A DNA stretch of 31,579 nt from contig JAZLLH010000048.1 of assembly GCA_045598025.1 (NCBI GenBank), forward strand, positions 1 to 31,579, in the 5' to 3' direction. The translations under genes and the position numbers were made by a program. The stretch comes from UBA1195 sp045598025. GTDB taxonomy: Bacteria; Bacteroidota; Bacteroidia; Bacteroidales; WCHB1-69. The notes beneath the pieces were generated by a model, which was given only the letters and a program-made list of their open reading frames with translations, was not told where the DNA came from and did not search any database. Below, piece after piece: positions 15,641 to 24,009 of the stretch; the stretch's first letter is position 1; every line of letters starts with the position of its first letter.

Positions 15641-16435
15641 TTATAACAACGTGATTACCAATGTAATAACAGATAAAAGAGAAGCGGTGATGGAAATGTA
15701 ACCGGACAACCAGCTCGCATTTTCCTTGAACAGACTGGCTTTCAAAGGTTCCAGCAGTACCACATCGTTCTGCTGCAAGAGAAAATAGGGATCGTTAAAC
15801 ACTTCCTTGGATTTCAGATTCAGTACGTGCGTGCAGACAGAACCGTTTTCCTCCCGCATCACACGGACCCGGTCGCGATGGGTATAGGCTGTCAGGCTGC
15901 CGGTCATGGCCAGGGCCTGCAACAGCGTCACCCTTTCGTTGGTAATGGTCAGCGTGGATGAGCCGTTGGCACTCAGTACGTAGATTTTGTAATTCTTGAA
16001 ACGGACCAGTACCACCGGATCACTGAGGTATCCGTCTTTGAGGATGCGGGTCAGCGTATCCTGCAACTGCAGACGGGTCAAACCATCAACATGGAGAAGT
16101 CCGAGGGTCGGCAATTCGATGTTGCCGTTGACATCTACCAGGTAACCGATCTGATTTTCCGGATTCGTGGACGAGTAAGATGCTCCGGTGGTCTTGTTAT
16201 AGGTACTCATCAGGTTGAAAGGGTCGGAAGTAGCCTTGTCGGAAGAAGTGATGTAGATGGTCAGTTCATCATTGGGGTGGATGCGGGCTTCGAAGGAATT
16301 CCCCAAGGCCACGGATTCTCCCTCCGGCATGTCCTGCATATAGGTAATCTGCTTCCGGGTAATACAGGAAGCGGCCGTCAGTGCCAACAGCACCGACACA
16401 GACGCCAGAATTGCAAATTTTCTCTTTTTCATCAT
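15641..16435 (-). CDS. Wza-like polysaccharide export lipoprotein
   Basis: This 264-residue protein starts with a lipoprotein signal: charged MMKKRK, a hydrophobic stretch, then the lipobox LTAASC with C24 as the lipidated cysteine. A Poly_export domain follows (RIHPNDELTIYITSSD, GYLVDVNGNIELPTLGLLHVDGL), then an SLBB-type segment. The C-terminus ends in a hydrophobic helix (SLLSVITLVITLL), placed like the Wza C-terminal helix that crosses the outer membrane. It is shorter than E. coli Wza (about 380 residues), as is common for Bacteroidetes members with a single SLBB domain. It ends 7 bp before wzc and overlaps the dehydratase gene by 4 bp. Confidence 0.9.
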   Translation of the reverse strand: MMKKRKFAILASVSVLLALTAASCITRKQITYMQDMPEGESVALGNSFEARIHPNDELTIYITSSDKATSDPFNLMSTYNKTTGASYSSTNPENQIGYLVDVNGNIELPTLGLLHVDGLTRLQLQDTLTRILKDGYLSDPVVLVRFKNYKIYVLSANGSSTLTITNERVTLLQALAMTGSLTAYTHRDRVRVMREENGSVCTHVLNLKSKEVFNDPYFLLQQNDVVLLEPLKASLFKENASWLSGYISITASLLSVITLVITLL

Positions 16436-18384
16436 ATCTCGTTTCGTTTGATTGGTTCTGTTTCAGCAGCTTTATCCATGCTGCAGAACACACTGTTGTT
16501 GCTCACGAATTCCGGCACCATGGCCTTCATGGCTGCCACAATGGCAAAGGCATCCTGCCCGTCCAGGGCTGCGGAGAGACGCTCCAGATCCGTTTCTACC
16601 TGCCCGGCTTCCTGCGGACGCACTTTGGCACGGAATATCTTATTGTTGGATGTCGGAAGGGTACTTTCCTTTCCGGCCAGCAGTTCTTCATACAGTTTTT
16701 CACCCGGACGCAGGCCGATTTCCCGGATTTCCACCTGGGGGTGATTGGAGAGCCGTATCATTTTTTCCGCCAGATCGAAAATGCGCACAGGTTTTCCCAT
16801 ATCGAACACGTAAATCTCTCCGCCCTGTCCGATGGAGGCCGCCTGCAACACCAGATTGCAGGCTTCGGGTATGGTCATGAAATAACGGGTGATGCGCTTG
16901 TCCGTAATGGTCAGCGGACCGCCTTTTTCCAATTGTTTCCGGAAAAGGGGCACCACCGAGCCGTTGGACCCGAGCACATTGCCGAAACGGGTGGTTACGA
17001 ACTGCGTTCCACCTTCCCGGCTCTGCACATACATCTCGGCAATCCGCTTGGCTGCTCCCATCACATTGGTAGGATTCACTGCCTTGTCCGTCGAAATCAT
17101 CAGCATCTTCTGCACTCCATGGCGCAGGGAAAGGTCGGCGACATTTTTGCTGCCAAACACATTGGTCCGCACGGCTTCGTACGGAAAATCCTCCATGAGG
17201 GGCACATGTTTGTAGGCTGCAGCATGGAACACCAATTGGGGACGGAACTTTGCAAATACGGCATCCAGGCGGGCAGCATCCCGCACATCGGCGATCTGGA
17301 AAGCCAATCTGACCGTTTCGGCTGAAGGACTCTCTTTCAACTCGAACTGCAGATCATAGAGAGGAGATTCCGCCTGATCCACCATCACCAGTACGGAGGG
17401 ACGGTAATGCATCACCTGACGGCAGATTTCACTGCCGATGGAACCGGCGGCTCCGGTCACCATCACCACTTTGCCGCGGATTTCCCGGCTGACGTTTTCA
17501 TCGTTGAGCACAATAGGCTCACGTCCCAGCAGATCCTCAATACGGATATCCTCCACCCGGCCCGGCTGTCCGCCTTCAACCCAACTGTGGAAATACGGAA
17601 GGGACTTGACCTTGAGGCCCAGATGCAGGCCGGTTTCGATGATTTCGCGACGGCGTTCCGGGGAAAGGCTGGGAATAGCCAGAATCAGCACCTGTATGTC
17701 ATGCTTCCGGATATAGTCCTCATTCAGCACTTCCTTGGGAGACAGAATGGGAACGGAATTGAGGTCTTTATGGATTTTTTGAGGATTGTCATCTACAAAG
17801 GAAACGATTTTGAACGGGCTGGCAGCATCCTGACTGAGACTGCGGGACAGCAGCAGACCGCCATCACCGGCTCCGTATATCACGGTCTTACTGATCCGGG
17901 ACTGCACAGGCCGCACGAATTCCTGATAAAAAGCCCTCACACTCAGCCGGCCAAGCAGCAGCAGAACCAGCGAAATGAGAAAGTGGTAACAGATGACGGT
18001 GATTTTCGGGAAAAGCAGTATGGCCAGCGGCTTGTCAAATCCGGCAAGGATGCGTTTGACGACAACAATGCACAGAATGGCAGAAAAACAGGCATACATC
18101 AGCTTGCGGATATCGTTGAAACCGGAGTAGCGGAGAATGCCGGAATAGGGCTTGAACAAAAGGAAAGCCCCTGTGTAGACCAACAGGAGCGGAAGCAGAC
18201 GCAATCCATCCGGTCCTATGTGGACATCCGCACGGAAAGTTTTGAAATACAGTATAGCCAGGGATAAAACATAGGCAATCACCAGGGTGAGCACATCCAG
18301 AAGCAACACCCAACGCCTGGAGAGCGAATGCTGCTGGGAAGCTCCGAAAGCCCTGCGACCTATACCAACCAAGAATTTCCTCAT
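16432..18384 (-). CDS. Long-form membrane UDP-HexNAc 4,6-dehydratase (CapD/WbpM family)
   Basis: I chose the ATG at 18384 (650 residues) because a TATCTTTG promoter box lies just upstream and the protein then starts MRKFLVGIG before the first membrane span; the frame is open 20 codons further to 18444. Four membrane helices occupy about 25-150. A first nucleotide-binding fold has YGAGDGG (170-176), and the catalytic SDR domain has GAAGSIGSE (311-319). The active site reads STDKAVNPTNVMGAAK, with S431, M442 and K446: methionine replaces the usual tyrosine, as in WbpM-type enzymes. It should convert UDP-GlcNAc to the 4-keto-6-deoxy sugar, a precursor of sugars such as QuiNAc, FucNAc or bacillosamine. 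It overlaps the export gene by 4 bp. Confidence 0.92.
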   Translation of the reverse strand: MRKFLVGIGRRAFGASQQHSLSRRWVLLLDVLTLVIAYVLSLAILYFKTFRADVHIGPDGLRLLPLLLVYTGAFLLFKPYSGILRYSGFNDIRKLMYACFSAILCIVVVKRILAGFDKPLAILLFPKITVICYHFLISLVLLLLGRLSVRAFYQEFVRPVQSRISKTVIYGAGDGGLLLSRSLSQDAASPFKIVSFVDDNPQKIHKDLNSVPILSPKEVLNEDYIRKHDIQVLILAIPSLSPERRREIIETGLHLGLKVKSLPYFHSWVEGGQPGRVEDIRIEDLLGREPIVLNDENVSREIRGKVVMVTGAAGSIGSEICRQVMHYRPSVLVMVDQAESPLYDLQFELKESPSAETVRLAFQIADVRDAARLDAVFAKFRPQLVFHAAAYKHVPLMEDFPYEAVRTNVFGSKNVADLSLRHGVQKMLMISTDKAVNPTNVMGAAKRIAEMYVQSREGGTQFVTTRFGNVLGSNGSVVPLFRKQLEKGGPLTITDKRITRYFMTIPEACNLVLQAASIGQGGEIYVFDMGKPVRIFDLAEKMIRLSNHPQVEIREIGLRPGEKLYEELLAGKESTLPTSNNKIFRAKVRPQEAGQVETDLERLSAALDGQDAFAIVAAMKAMVPEFVSNNSVFCSMDKAAETEPIKRNEI

Positions 18385-18416
18385 GCTGCTGCTTTTGAAA
18401 CCAACGAATGAAGATG

Positions 18417-18424
18417 CAAAGATA
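18417..18424 (-). promoter_or_regulatory. Bacteroidetes -7 box upstream of the dehydratase gene
   Basis: The minus strand reads TATCTTTG followed by CA, a close match to the TAnnTTTG consensus. It lies about 33 bp before the chosen ATG (18384) in an 87-bp intergenic gap. It would start a message covering dehydratase, wza, wzc and the phosphatase, and possibly run on into the lysine genes. The -33 element is not obvious. Confidence 0.6.
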
Positions 18425-18471
18425 CGCATTTTTTCCTTACGCATGCGCGCGCGAGGGAGGGAAAAATCGGA

Positions 18472-19458
18472 TTATTTTTTCTCTGCTCCGGAGCCGGCCC
18501 GCAGAGTGGCTTCGTGCAGCGGATAATATTTTTTCATAAACAATACATACACAATACACAGCAGGCAAATTACTCCCAATGCATACCATCCCCTGCCGTG
18601 GGGCAGATGGAGCATGCCCATGGAAATAATCAGCTGCAGCGAAGCGTACAGAAATGCCACCAGGAGATGAGGCCAGTGAAGCTCGTTGGCCAGCAACTGA
18701 TAGGCATGTTTGCGGTGCGCCTGTCCGAGAGGTTCGTGCAACTGTATGCGATGCAGTATGGTCAGAGCGGTATCCACCCCATAGACAGCAAAAAACAGGA
18801 GATATACGGGAGTTTCCTCAGCCAGGGCAAGGCGAGCTGTTATGGATAACAGCACGAACCCCAGACTGACAGCTCCCACGTCTCCGGCGAAACAGCGGGC
18901 CTTGGGGCGGCAGTTGAAAAAGGAAAATACCAGCAGACACAAAGCCGTGTCCTGTATCAGATCCGGAAATCCAAATCCGCTTGCATAGCAAACGGAGAGC
19001 GGTATGAGTACGGAAAAACCGTACAGGGCCGTCATGCCGTTGATGCCATCCATGAAATTGCAGGCATTCAGCAATCCTACCCCTACAAACAATGCCAGAG
19101 GAAATATCCACAGGAAGGACAGAGACAGCGGAGGAACAAGAGCACACAACAGCACACCGACTGCCAGCAATTGAACCAGCAAGCGCCATCGGCCCGGAAG
19201 AGAATGCACATCGTCCCAAAAGGAGACCGCACTCACCAGCAGCAGTCCAAGCGCAAACGGAGGGCACCACCAGGAGCGAAACAGCAGCACGGACAGACAA
19301 ACCCCGATCGGAATGACGATTCCCCCTCCCCTCAAAGTGGGACGGCTATGGGAACTGCGGCTGTTGGGTCTGTCCACGATGTGGAAATGCTCCGCTATCC
19401 GGAAATAAACCAACTCGACCAGAAAGAGAAAAGCCAGGAAGCACAATACGTAATTCAT
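18472..19458 (-). CDS. WecA/MraY-like polyprenyl-phosphate sugar-1-phosphate transferase (first copy)
   Basis: The start at 19458 gives 328 residues and an ATGA overlap with the upstream glycosyltransferase; the open frame reaches 19767 but lacks family sequence there. About ten hydrophobic helices are visible. Family motifs are SFWDDVHSLP (79-88, the Mg-binding aspartate pair), NACNFMDGINGMT (131-143), CFAGDVGAVSLGF (189-201) and HRKHAYQLL (248-256). The enzyme should place a sugar-1-phosphate on undecaprenyl phosphate at the inner face of the membrane. The HRKHAYQ loop resembles enzymes acting on modified HexNAc sugars such as QuiNAc or FucNAc, which would fit the dehydratase next door, though this specificity is a guess. 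A second family member is encoded at 25802-27025. Confidence 0.9.
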   Translation of the reverse strand: MNYVLCFLAFLFLVELVYFRIAEHFHIVDRPNSRSSHSRPTLRGGGIVIPIGVCLSVLLFRSWWCPPFALGLLLVSAVSFWDDVHSLPGRWRLLVQLLAVGVLLCALVPPLSLSFLWIFPLALFVGVGLLNACNFMDGINGMTALYGFSVLIPLSVCYASGFGFPDLIQDTALCLLVFSFFNCRPKARCFAGDVGAVSLGFVLLSITARLALAEETPVYLLFFAVYGVDTALTILHRIQLHEPLGQAHRKHAYQLLANELHWPHLLVAFLYASLQLIISMGMLHLPHGRGWYALGVICLLCIVYVLFMKKYYPLHEATLRAGSGAEKK

Positions 19459-20474
19459 GCACGGAGTTTTTGGTACAAAGATACAAAAAGTGCGGCTACC
19501 GAACCCGTTCCGTAACTCAGATGAAGCAGGGCAAACGCGGACAGCAGGCCGAATGCGGGAGTTTCCCTGTCGGAAAGCCGTAGGGAACGGCCGCCCATGA
19601 ACAGCAGATACAGCAGGAGTATGGCCAAGGTCAGGAGACAGGCTTTCCTCCAAAACAGAGAGCACAAAAGCGGAAGAACAAGGGCACACACAAAGACAGC
19701 GGGCACGAAATGACGCAGGCCGAGATTGCGGACCGTACCCGTAAGGAAACAGGTCCTTACTACCCAATACCCCGTAAGGTAGCGGTTCCGGGAAAAATCC
19801 CGGTAATTATCCCGGGGAATGTAGGCGCAACGGATGCCGGGCACCAGAAAAATGCGGCCGCCCGCATGCCGCAGGCGTTTATTCAGCTCAATGTCCTGAC
19901 AACGCACCAATGCTTCGTTGTACCCGCCTATACGCTCGAACACCCGGCGTTTGTAACAGCCGAAAGGCACGGTATCGGCTTCTGCGTACTCCCTGTCGCT
20001 TCCGATACGGAAACTGCTGTTGCCCACGCCGAAACGGTCGCTCATTACCTTGGCTATGGACAAGGCCGCTGCCGTCCGCTTCAGCACCCGGGTATCACAG
20101 CAGCCTCCCACATTGTCCGCTTCAGGCAGTTTTTCATGCCAGGCAAGCAGAGAGGAAAGATAGTCCGGCGGATAAAGGGAATGAGCATCGATACGGGCAA
20201 TCAGTTCGCCAGTGGAGGCTGCTATGCCGATGTTCATGGCACAGGGTACAATGCGCTTGGGATTGTGCAGCACCTTCAGTTGGGGACAACGTTCCGCATA
20301 AGAGGACAGTATCTCCAGGGTATGGTCGCTGCTGCCCCCGTCCACGAACAGCCACTCCATATCGGCGGCAGGATAATCCTGTGCCAGAAGGGAATCCAGA
20401 CAGGCAGCAACGTATTTTTCTTCGTTATATACAGGACAAATGACACTCAGCATGCTTTGGTCTTTCAGATTCAA
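19455..20474 (-). CDS. Family 2 glycosyltransferase (ExoA-like, C-terminal membrane helices)
   Basis: The 339-residue protein has a GT-A fold: SVICPVYNEEKYVAACLDSLLAQDYP (about 9-34), LFVDGGSSDHT, the metal-binding IDAHS in place of a DxD, and QDIELNKRLRHAGG with the acceptor-side acid. The C-terminal 100 residues hold three or four hydrophobic helices (VPAVFVCALVLPLLCSLFW, LLTLAILLLYLLFM). The arrangement resembles ExoA of succinoglycan synthesis. It probably adds a sugar to the lipid-linked repeat unit at the inner membrane. It overlaps both neighbours by 4 bp, indicating tight translational coupling. Donor and linkage cannot be read from sequence. Confidence 0.9.
   Translation of the reverse strand: MNLKDQSMLSVICPVYNEEKYVAACLDSLLAQDYPAADMEWLFVDGGSSDHTLEILSSYAERCPQLKVLHNPKRIVPCAMNIGIAASTGELIARIDAHSLYPPDYLSSLLAWHEKLPEADNVGGCCDTRVLKRTAAALSIAKVMSDRFGVGNSSFRIGSDREYAEADTVPFGCYKRRVFERIGGYNEALVRCQDIELNKRLRHAGGRIFLVPGIRCAYIPRDNYRDFSRNRYLTGYWVVRTCFLTGTVRNLGLRHFVPAVFVCALVLPLLCSLFWRKACLLTLAILLLYLLFMGGRSLRLSDRETPAFGLLSAFALLHLSYGTGSVAALFVSLYQKLRA
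19476..19483 (-). promoter_or_regulatory. Possible internal -7 box before the first WecA-like gene
   Basis: The minus strand reads TATCTTTG within the last codons of the glycosyltransferase gene, 17 bp before the ATG at 19458. It matches TAnnTTTG but also encodes ordinary residues (SLYQ), so chance is possible. Confidence 0.35.
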
Positions 20475-20989
20475 TGGAAGCTTCCTTCCGCCTTGAGACG
20501 ATCGTAATGCTCCCGGTTACGGTATTTGAGAATGCGGGCCGGATTGCCGCCCACCACAGCGCAGGGAGGAACGTCTTTGACCACCACGGCCCCGGCTGCC
20601 AGCACGGCGCCCTCGCCTATGTGCACATTCCCGACAACGATGACCTTATCGCCCATCCAGACGTTGTCTTCTATTTCAACATGCCTGCAGACGTGGGTAG
20701 CATCGTAGGGAAGCGCTTCTCCGGTATCGTAATTGTGGTTGGATGTCAGAATGAGACAATCCATTCCGGAATGGAAATGGTTTCCGATAGAGACGCTGCC
20801 CTTACCGGCCACACGCATGCCATTGAAATGGCAGCCATTCCCGATAATGGTTCGGGGAGTGAATATACAAGGGGCATTCACCCGCACTCCCTCTCCATGT
20901 GACTGTACCTTGCGCAGGGCACGGCAGGTGTAGAAAGCGGTCAGCAAGGCATGGTACCGACGGGACAGAAAATTATGTAATCCGCTCAT
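20471..20989 (-). CDS. Left-handed beta-helix acyltransferase (hexapeptide repeat)
   Basis: This 172-residue protein has hexapeptide repeats through its middle and end (IIGNGCHFNG, VSIGNHFHSG, VEIEDNVWMGDKVIVVGNVHIGEGAVLAAGAVVVKDVPPCAVVGGNPARILKYR). The histidine in LTSNHNYD is the likely catalytic base. The layout matches WcaF/NodL/VatD-type O-acetyltransferases. It probably acetylates a sugar of the polysaccharide. It overlaps both flanking genes by 4 bp. The acceptor is unknown. Confidence 0.9.
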   Translation of the reverse strand: MSGLHNFLSRRYHALLTAFYTCRALRKVQSHGEGVRVNAPCIFTPRTIIGNGCHFNGMRVAGKGSVSIGNHFHSGMDCLILTSNHNYDTGEALPYDATHVCRHVEIEDNVWMGDKVIVVGNVHIGEGAVLAAGAVVVKDVPPCAVVGGNPARILKYRNREHYDRLKAEGSFH

Positions 20990-22272
20990 ATATTGTCATT
21001 TTTATAAACATAATACGCTGAGGTGCGACAAAAATATCCGCCCAGATATCCATCCACATCCCCTTTCCGACTCAGGATTTCGAGGAAACCGGCCACTAAC
21101 TGTCCCACCTTTCCTTCGTATGGCGTTCCTGCTGCCGCATGATAATAGCGCAAACTGTTTCCGGATATTTTCGGAGGATGCTGCACAGCCGCCAGGAGTT
21201 CATCCTCATTCCGGCACACCGGCACCAGCCCCTGACGGATATACCCATACCAGTCCACCGTCGGCTTGTCGGAATAATTGAAGAGCACAGAAGGGACCCC
21301 CATCATGGCGGCATCCAGATGTGTAGAGGTTTCATTGGCAATCATCAGCACGATATGGGACAGAAAATAGAAAGAATCCTCCTGAGACGGCCGGGATATG
21401 TAGATGCCGAGTGCTTCAAAACGGCTTGCACCGAAGTCTTTTTCCGCATGAGGATGCGGACGCAGGGCCAATTTGAATCCCTTGTCCGACAAAAAGCAAC
21501 AGAGTTCGTATGCCTTGTCATAATCATCGTACTCGTTCAGAGCGATGCCTATATGTTCCCTCTGAAAATGAAGACACCTCTCCTTTGCCTGCGAAACGAG
21601 ATCGAAACGCGGGCTGCCCGAAAGGAATATTCGGCCCGACATTTCACCTGCGGAAGCGTATTTTTCATAAGATTCCAAACCATCGAGAAAGGAATAGTCA
21701 AATCGCAGTTTCGGAAAACGGGGAGTCACGGAAGCATGCTGTACATATACCGTCCGCACGCCGTGAGCCCGGGCTGTCTCAATCAGACAACGGGACTGTA
21801 TGATGTGGTCATTGGCAAAAAGCACAACATTCAACTGCGGATTCCTGCGAAAAAAACGCTCCGATACTATACACAGGCCGGGTGTACTCATGAAGGAATC
21901 GTAAAACTGCCTCACCAGCCTGCGGTCGTCTTCATCGCAACTGCGGTAAAAACGGAGAAAGGAAGGCAGATGCAACAGAGACTGCCCTATCACAGCTACC
22001 TCCGGAAGCCGTATGTGATCCCAATAGGTGTAGGAAGAAAGATATTCCCGCACCGATCTCACCGCTCGCTGATTGTTCAGGGTAGGCGCCACCAGCAATA
22101 TTCTTTTTGTTTTGGGAATCAAAAATGTACGGCTAAAGCTACGTCCCCAACGGCAGAGAAAAAGCAGCAGGCAGACAGCCAAAGAATGCGGATGCTCCGC
22201 CTTGTGACGGAAGGAAGAAAAATAAATGGAATTCAGATCTCTGAAATCAAATGTGCGCTTCATCATGTTCAA
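20986..22272 (-). CDS. Putative GT-B glycosyl-/polyol-phosphate transferase of the polysaccharide locus
   Basis: The 428-residue protein is not a family I can name with certainty. Segments typical of CDP-glycerol glycerophosphotransferase or sialyltransferase-like GT-B proteins are present: VYVQHASVTPRFPKLRFDY in the middle, then KLALRPHPHAEKDFG and ANETSTHLDAAMMGVPSVLFNYSD, where the RPHPH and STHLDAA elements correspond to the nucleotide-binding half. A short hydrophobic stretch near the N-terminus (LAVCLLLFLCRWG) may attach it to the membrane. It sits next to the CMP-nonulosonate genes, so it is the best candidate in the locus to transfer that sugar, but this is inference. It overlaps wzx by 26 bp if the first start is used. 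Confidence 0.6.
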   Translation of the reverse strand: MNMMKRTFDFRDLNSIYFSSFRHKAEHPHSLAVCLLLFLCRWGRSFSRTFLIPKTKRILLVAPTLNNQRAVRSVREYLSSYTYWDHIRLPEVAVIGQSLLHLPSFLRFYRSCDEDDRRLVRQFYDSFMSTPGLCIVSERFFRRNPQLNVVLFANDHIIQSRCLIETARAHGVRTVYVQHASVTPRFPKLRFDYSFLDGLESYEKYASAGEMSGRIFLSGSPRFDLVSQAKERCLHFQREHIGIALNEYDDYDKAYELCCFLSDKGFKLALRPHPHAEKDFGASRFEALGIYISRPSQEDSFYFLSHIVLMIANETSTHLDAAMMGVPSVLFNYSDKPTVDWYGYIRQGLVPVCRNEDELLAAVQHPPKISGNSLRYYHAAAGTPYEGKVGQLVAGFLEILSRKGDVDGYLGGYFCRTSAYYVYKNDNI

Positions 22273-23548
22273 CAGCTAGTTCTTTTTGAAGAATCCGGCC
22301 GGCCATGCTTCGGGCCATGAGCACCACCACCAGCTGGGTCAGCACATAGATGCAGCTGGTCAGGTAAAGCGAATAGCGCGTAAAAGCAAGGGAAAATCCC
22401 AAATGGCACAGGGCCGACACGAAGGTTACATACATAATCTTCTGATTCTGATGATAATAAAACAAATAGTTTGCATAAAGATAGTAAAGGCACTGCAGAT
22501 ATCCGCTGACGGACAGAATCGCAAAATACGGTACGGAAGCTGCGTAACGGGGCAACAGCAAAGGTACCAGCAGGCAACCGCCAGCCAGTACCAGCAGACA
22601 GCCGATGGTGTAAATCCGGCGGATGCTCCGCGTCTGCACCCACAGCCGGGCCCTTTTTTCTTCAGGTGTGAGCTCGGATGACAGAATCTGGTACACCGAG
22701 ACGGAATGGGTGGCATTGAAGGCCATACCCAACATATGGATGACGCTGTTGAGATTGAGGGAAAAACTGAAGACCCCCACCTCAGTCAGCGAATAGAAAT
22801 GCTTGATAATAAAGCGGTCGCAGCCCATTTTCAGCCAAGCTGCCGCGTGATGCGGAATCAGAGGCAGCCCCCAGCGGATGACCGTGCAGGTATCCTCCCA
22901 ATTCAGATGTTTGGTAAACAGTCGACTGCGGGCAAAAAGCAAGATGGCCAGCAGACCGAACAACAGGGTACAGCCTCCGAGAGCGTACACCCTCCCCTTC
23001 CAGTCCATGCGACGGCAAACGATCAGGAAAAGGGTCAGAAGGAAATTCAGCAGAGCGAAGCTGCAACTCCACAATCCGTATTTCAGCACTTTTTCCCGAA
23101 CGCGCAGGTAATCCAGCATCATGTTGGAAAAAAGCTGAAAAAAGGAAACGCCCACTCCTATCCACAGGCAAAGAACCGGCAATTCCGTCCAGGCCGAAAA
23201 GCGATGCTGTCCGAACAGCAGCAACAGACAGAACAGCAACGTGCTGCATACCGCCACCAGGGAGATGGTCGTAAAATCGCGCCGGAACTTCTCCTTGCGC
23301 TGGAAATAAGATACGCCCAGGAATCCCTGTGTGGACAAGGCTACGAAATAACCCAACAGCGTGACCACCGTATTGAACAGACTCAGGCGTCCGTAATCAT
23401 CCGGCAGGATGTAGTTGGCCAGCCAGACCAGCAACAGGAAATTGATGCCCTGATTGGTAAAGGAAAACAGCGAAAACAGGCTGCCGTTGCGAAGAGTCTT
23501 GTTGCCCTTCAGACCGGATAGAGACAGAGGCAGATTCAACGTTCGCAA
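22247..23548 (-). CDS. wzx: Wzx-type polysaccharide flippase (MOP superfamily)
   Basis: This 433-residue protein is almost entirely membrane helices, about 12 to 14, and starts with the pattern common to Wzx/RfbX proteins (LRNGSLFSLFSFTNQGINFLLLVWLANYILPDDYGRLSLFNTVV). It should flip the lipid-linked repeat unit to the periplasm. It overlaps the HAD phosphatase gene upstream by 13 bp and the GT-B gene downstream. No Wzy polymerase is recognisable in the same block, so polymerisation needs another gene or the unit is transferred singly. Confidence 0.88.
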   Translation of the reverse strand: MRTLNLPLSLSGLKGNKTLRNGSLFSLFSFTNQGINFLLLVWLANYILPDDYGRLSLFNTVVTLLGYFVALSTQGFLGVSYFQRKEKFRRDFTTISLVAVCSTLLFCLLLLFGQHRFSAWTELPVLCLWIGVGVSFFQLFSNMMLDYLRVREKVLKYGLWSCSFALLNFLLTLFLIVCRRMDWKGRVYALGGCTLLFGLLAILLFARSRLFTKHLNWEDTCTVIRWGLPLIPHHAAAWLKMGCDRFIIKHFYSLTEVGVFSFSLNLNSVIHMLGMAFNATHSVSVYQILSSELTPEEKRARLWVQTRSIRRIYTIGCLLVLAGGCLLVPLLLPRYAASVPYFAILSVSGYLQCLYYLYANYLFYYHQNQKIMYVTFVSALCHLGFSLAFTRYSLYLTSCIYVLTQLVVVLMARSMAGRILQKELAVEHDEAHI

Positions 23549-24009
23549 TCGAGGATATGGTTGACGAATTCACGGAAAGCACCTTCTCCTCCGCGGCGCA
23601 CAGTCGTATAATCCACGGTGATTTTGCCTTCGATATAGGCACCTTGGGGCATGCCGCTCCAGCCGACCTCCGACAGCAGGGGAAGGTCGATGAGGTCATC
23701 GCCTATATAGGCCACGTCTTGCAAGGTGATATTCAGACGTTCGCAGAGGCTTCGGGCAGCCGACAGCTTGTCGCGCAGGCCCTGCAGCACATAGTCCACG
23801 TGCAGTTTGTCCGCCCTGCGTTCAACAATGCGGGTGTCCTCACCCGTAAGGATTCCGACAGGGATACCGCGCTCGTGTGCCGCTGCCACGCCGCCACCGT
23901 CATAAGTAGAGAATTTTTTCCACTCGTTGCCGCTCTGATCATAATACATACCGCCATCCGTCCAAACACCGTCGATGTCGGTCAGGATAAGTTTAGGAAG
24001 TTTGTTCAT
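23536..24009 (-). CDS. KdsC-like HAD phosphatase, likely KDN/nonulosonate-9-phosphate phosphatase
   Basis: With the ATG at 24009 the protein has 157 residues and an ATGA overlap with the NeuB-like gene; the longer frame lacks family sequence. Motif I is LTDIDGVWTDGG (D11 nucleophile, D13 acid), motif II is in ILTGEDT, and GDDLIDLPLL gives the Mg-binding acids. Small tetrameric HAD phosphatases of this type remove phosphate from KDO-8-P or from KDN-9-P. In Bacteroides thetaiotaomicron the KDN-9-P phosphatase lies beside a NeuB-like synthase and a cytidylyltransferase, the same trio seen here. I therefore favour a nonulosonate substrate over KDO. Confidence 0.8.
   Translation of the reverse strand: MNKLPKLILTDIDGVWTDGGMYYDQSGNEWKKFSTYDGGGVAAAHERGIPVGILTGEDTRIVERRADKLHVDYVLQGLRDKLSAARSLCERLNITLQDVAYIGDDLIDLPLLSEVGWSGMPQGAYIEGKITVDYTTVRRGGEGAFREFVNHILDCER

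Noticed and set aside
19459..19767. N-terminal extension of the first WecA-like protein
   Set aside because: The extra 103 codons overlap the glycosyltransferase gene in another frame and contain no family sequence; ATGA coupling at 19458 explains the start.
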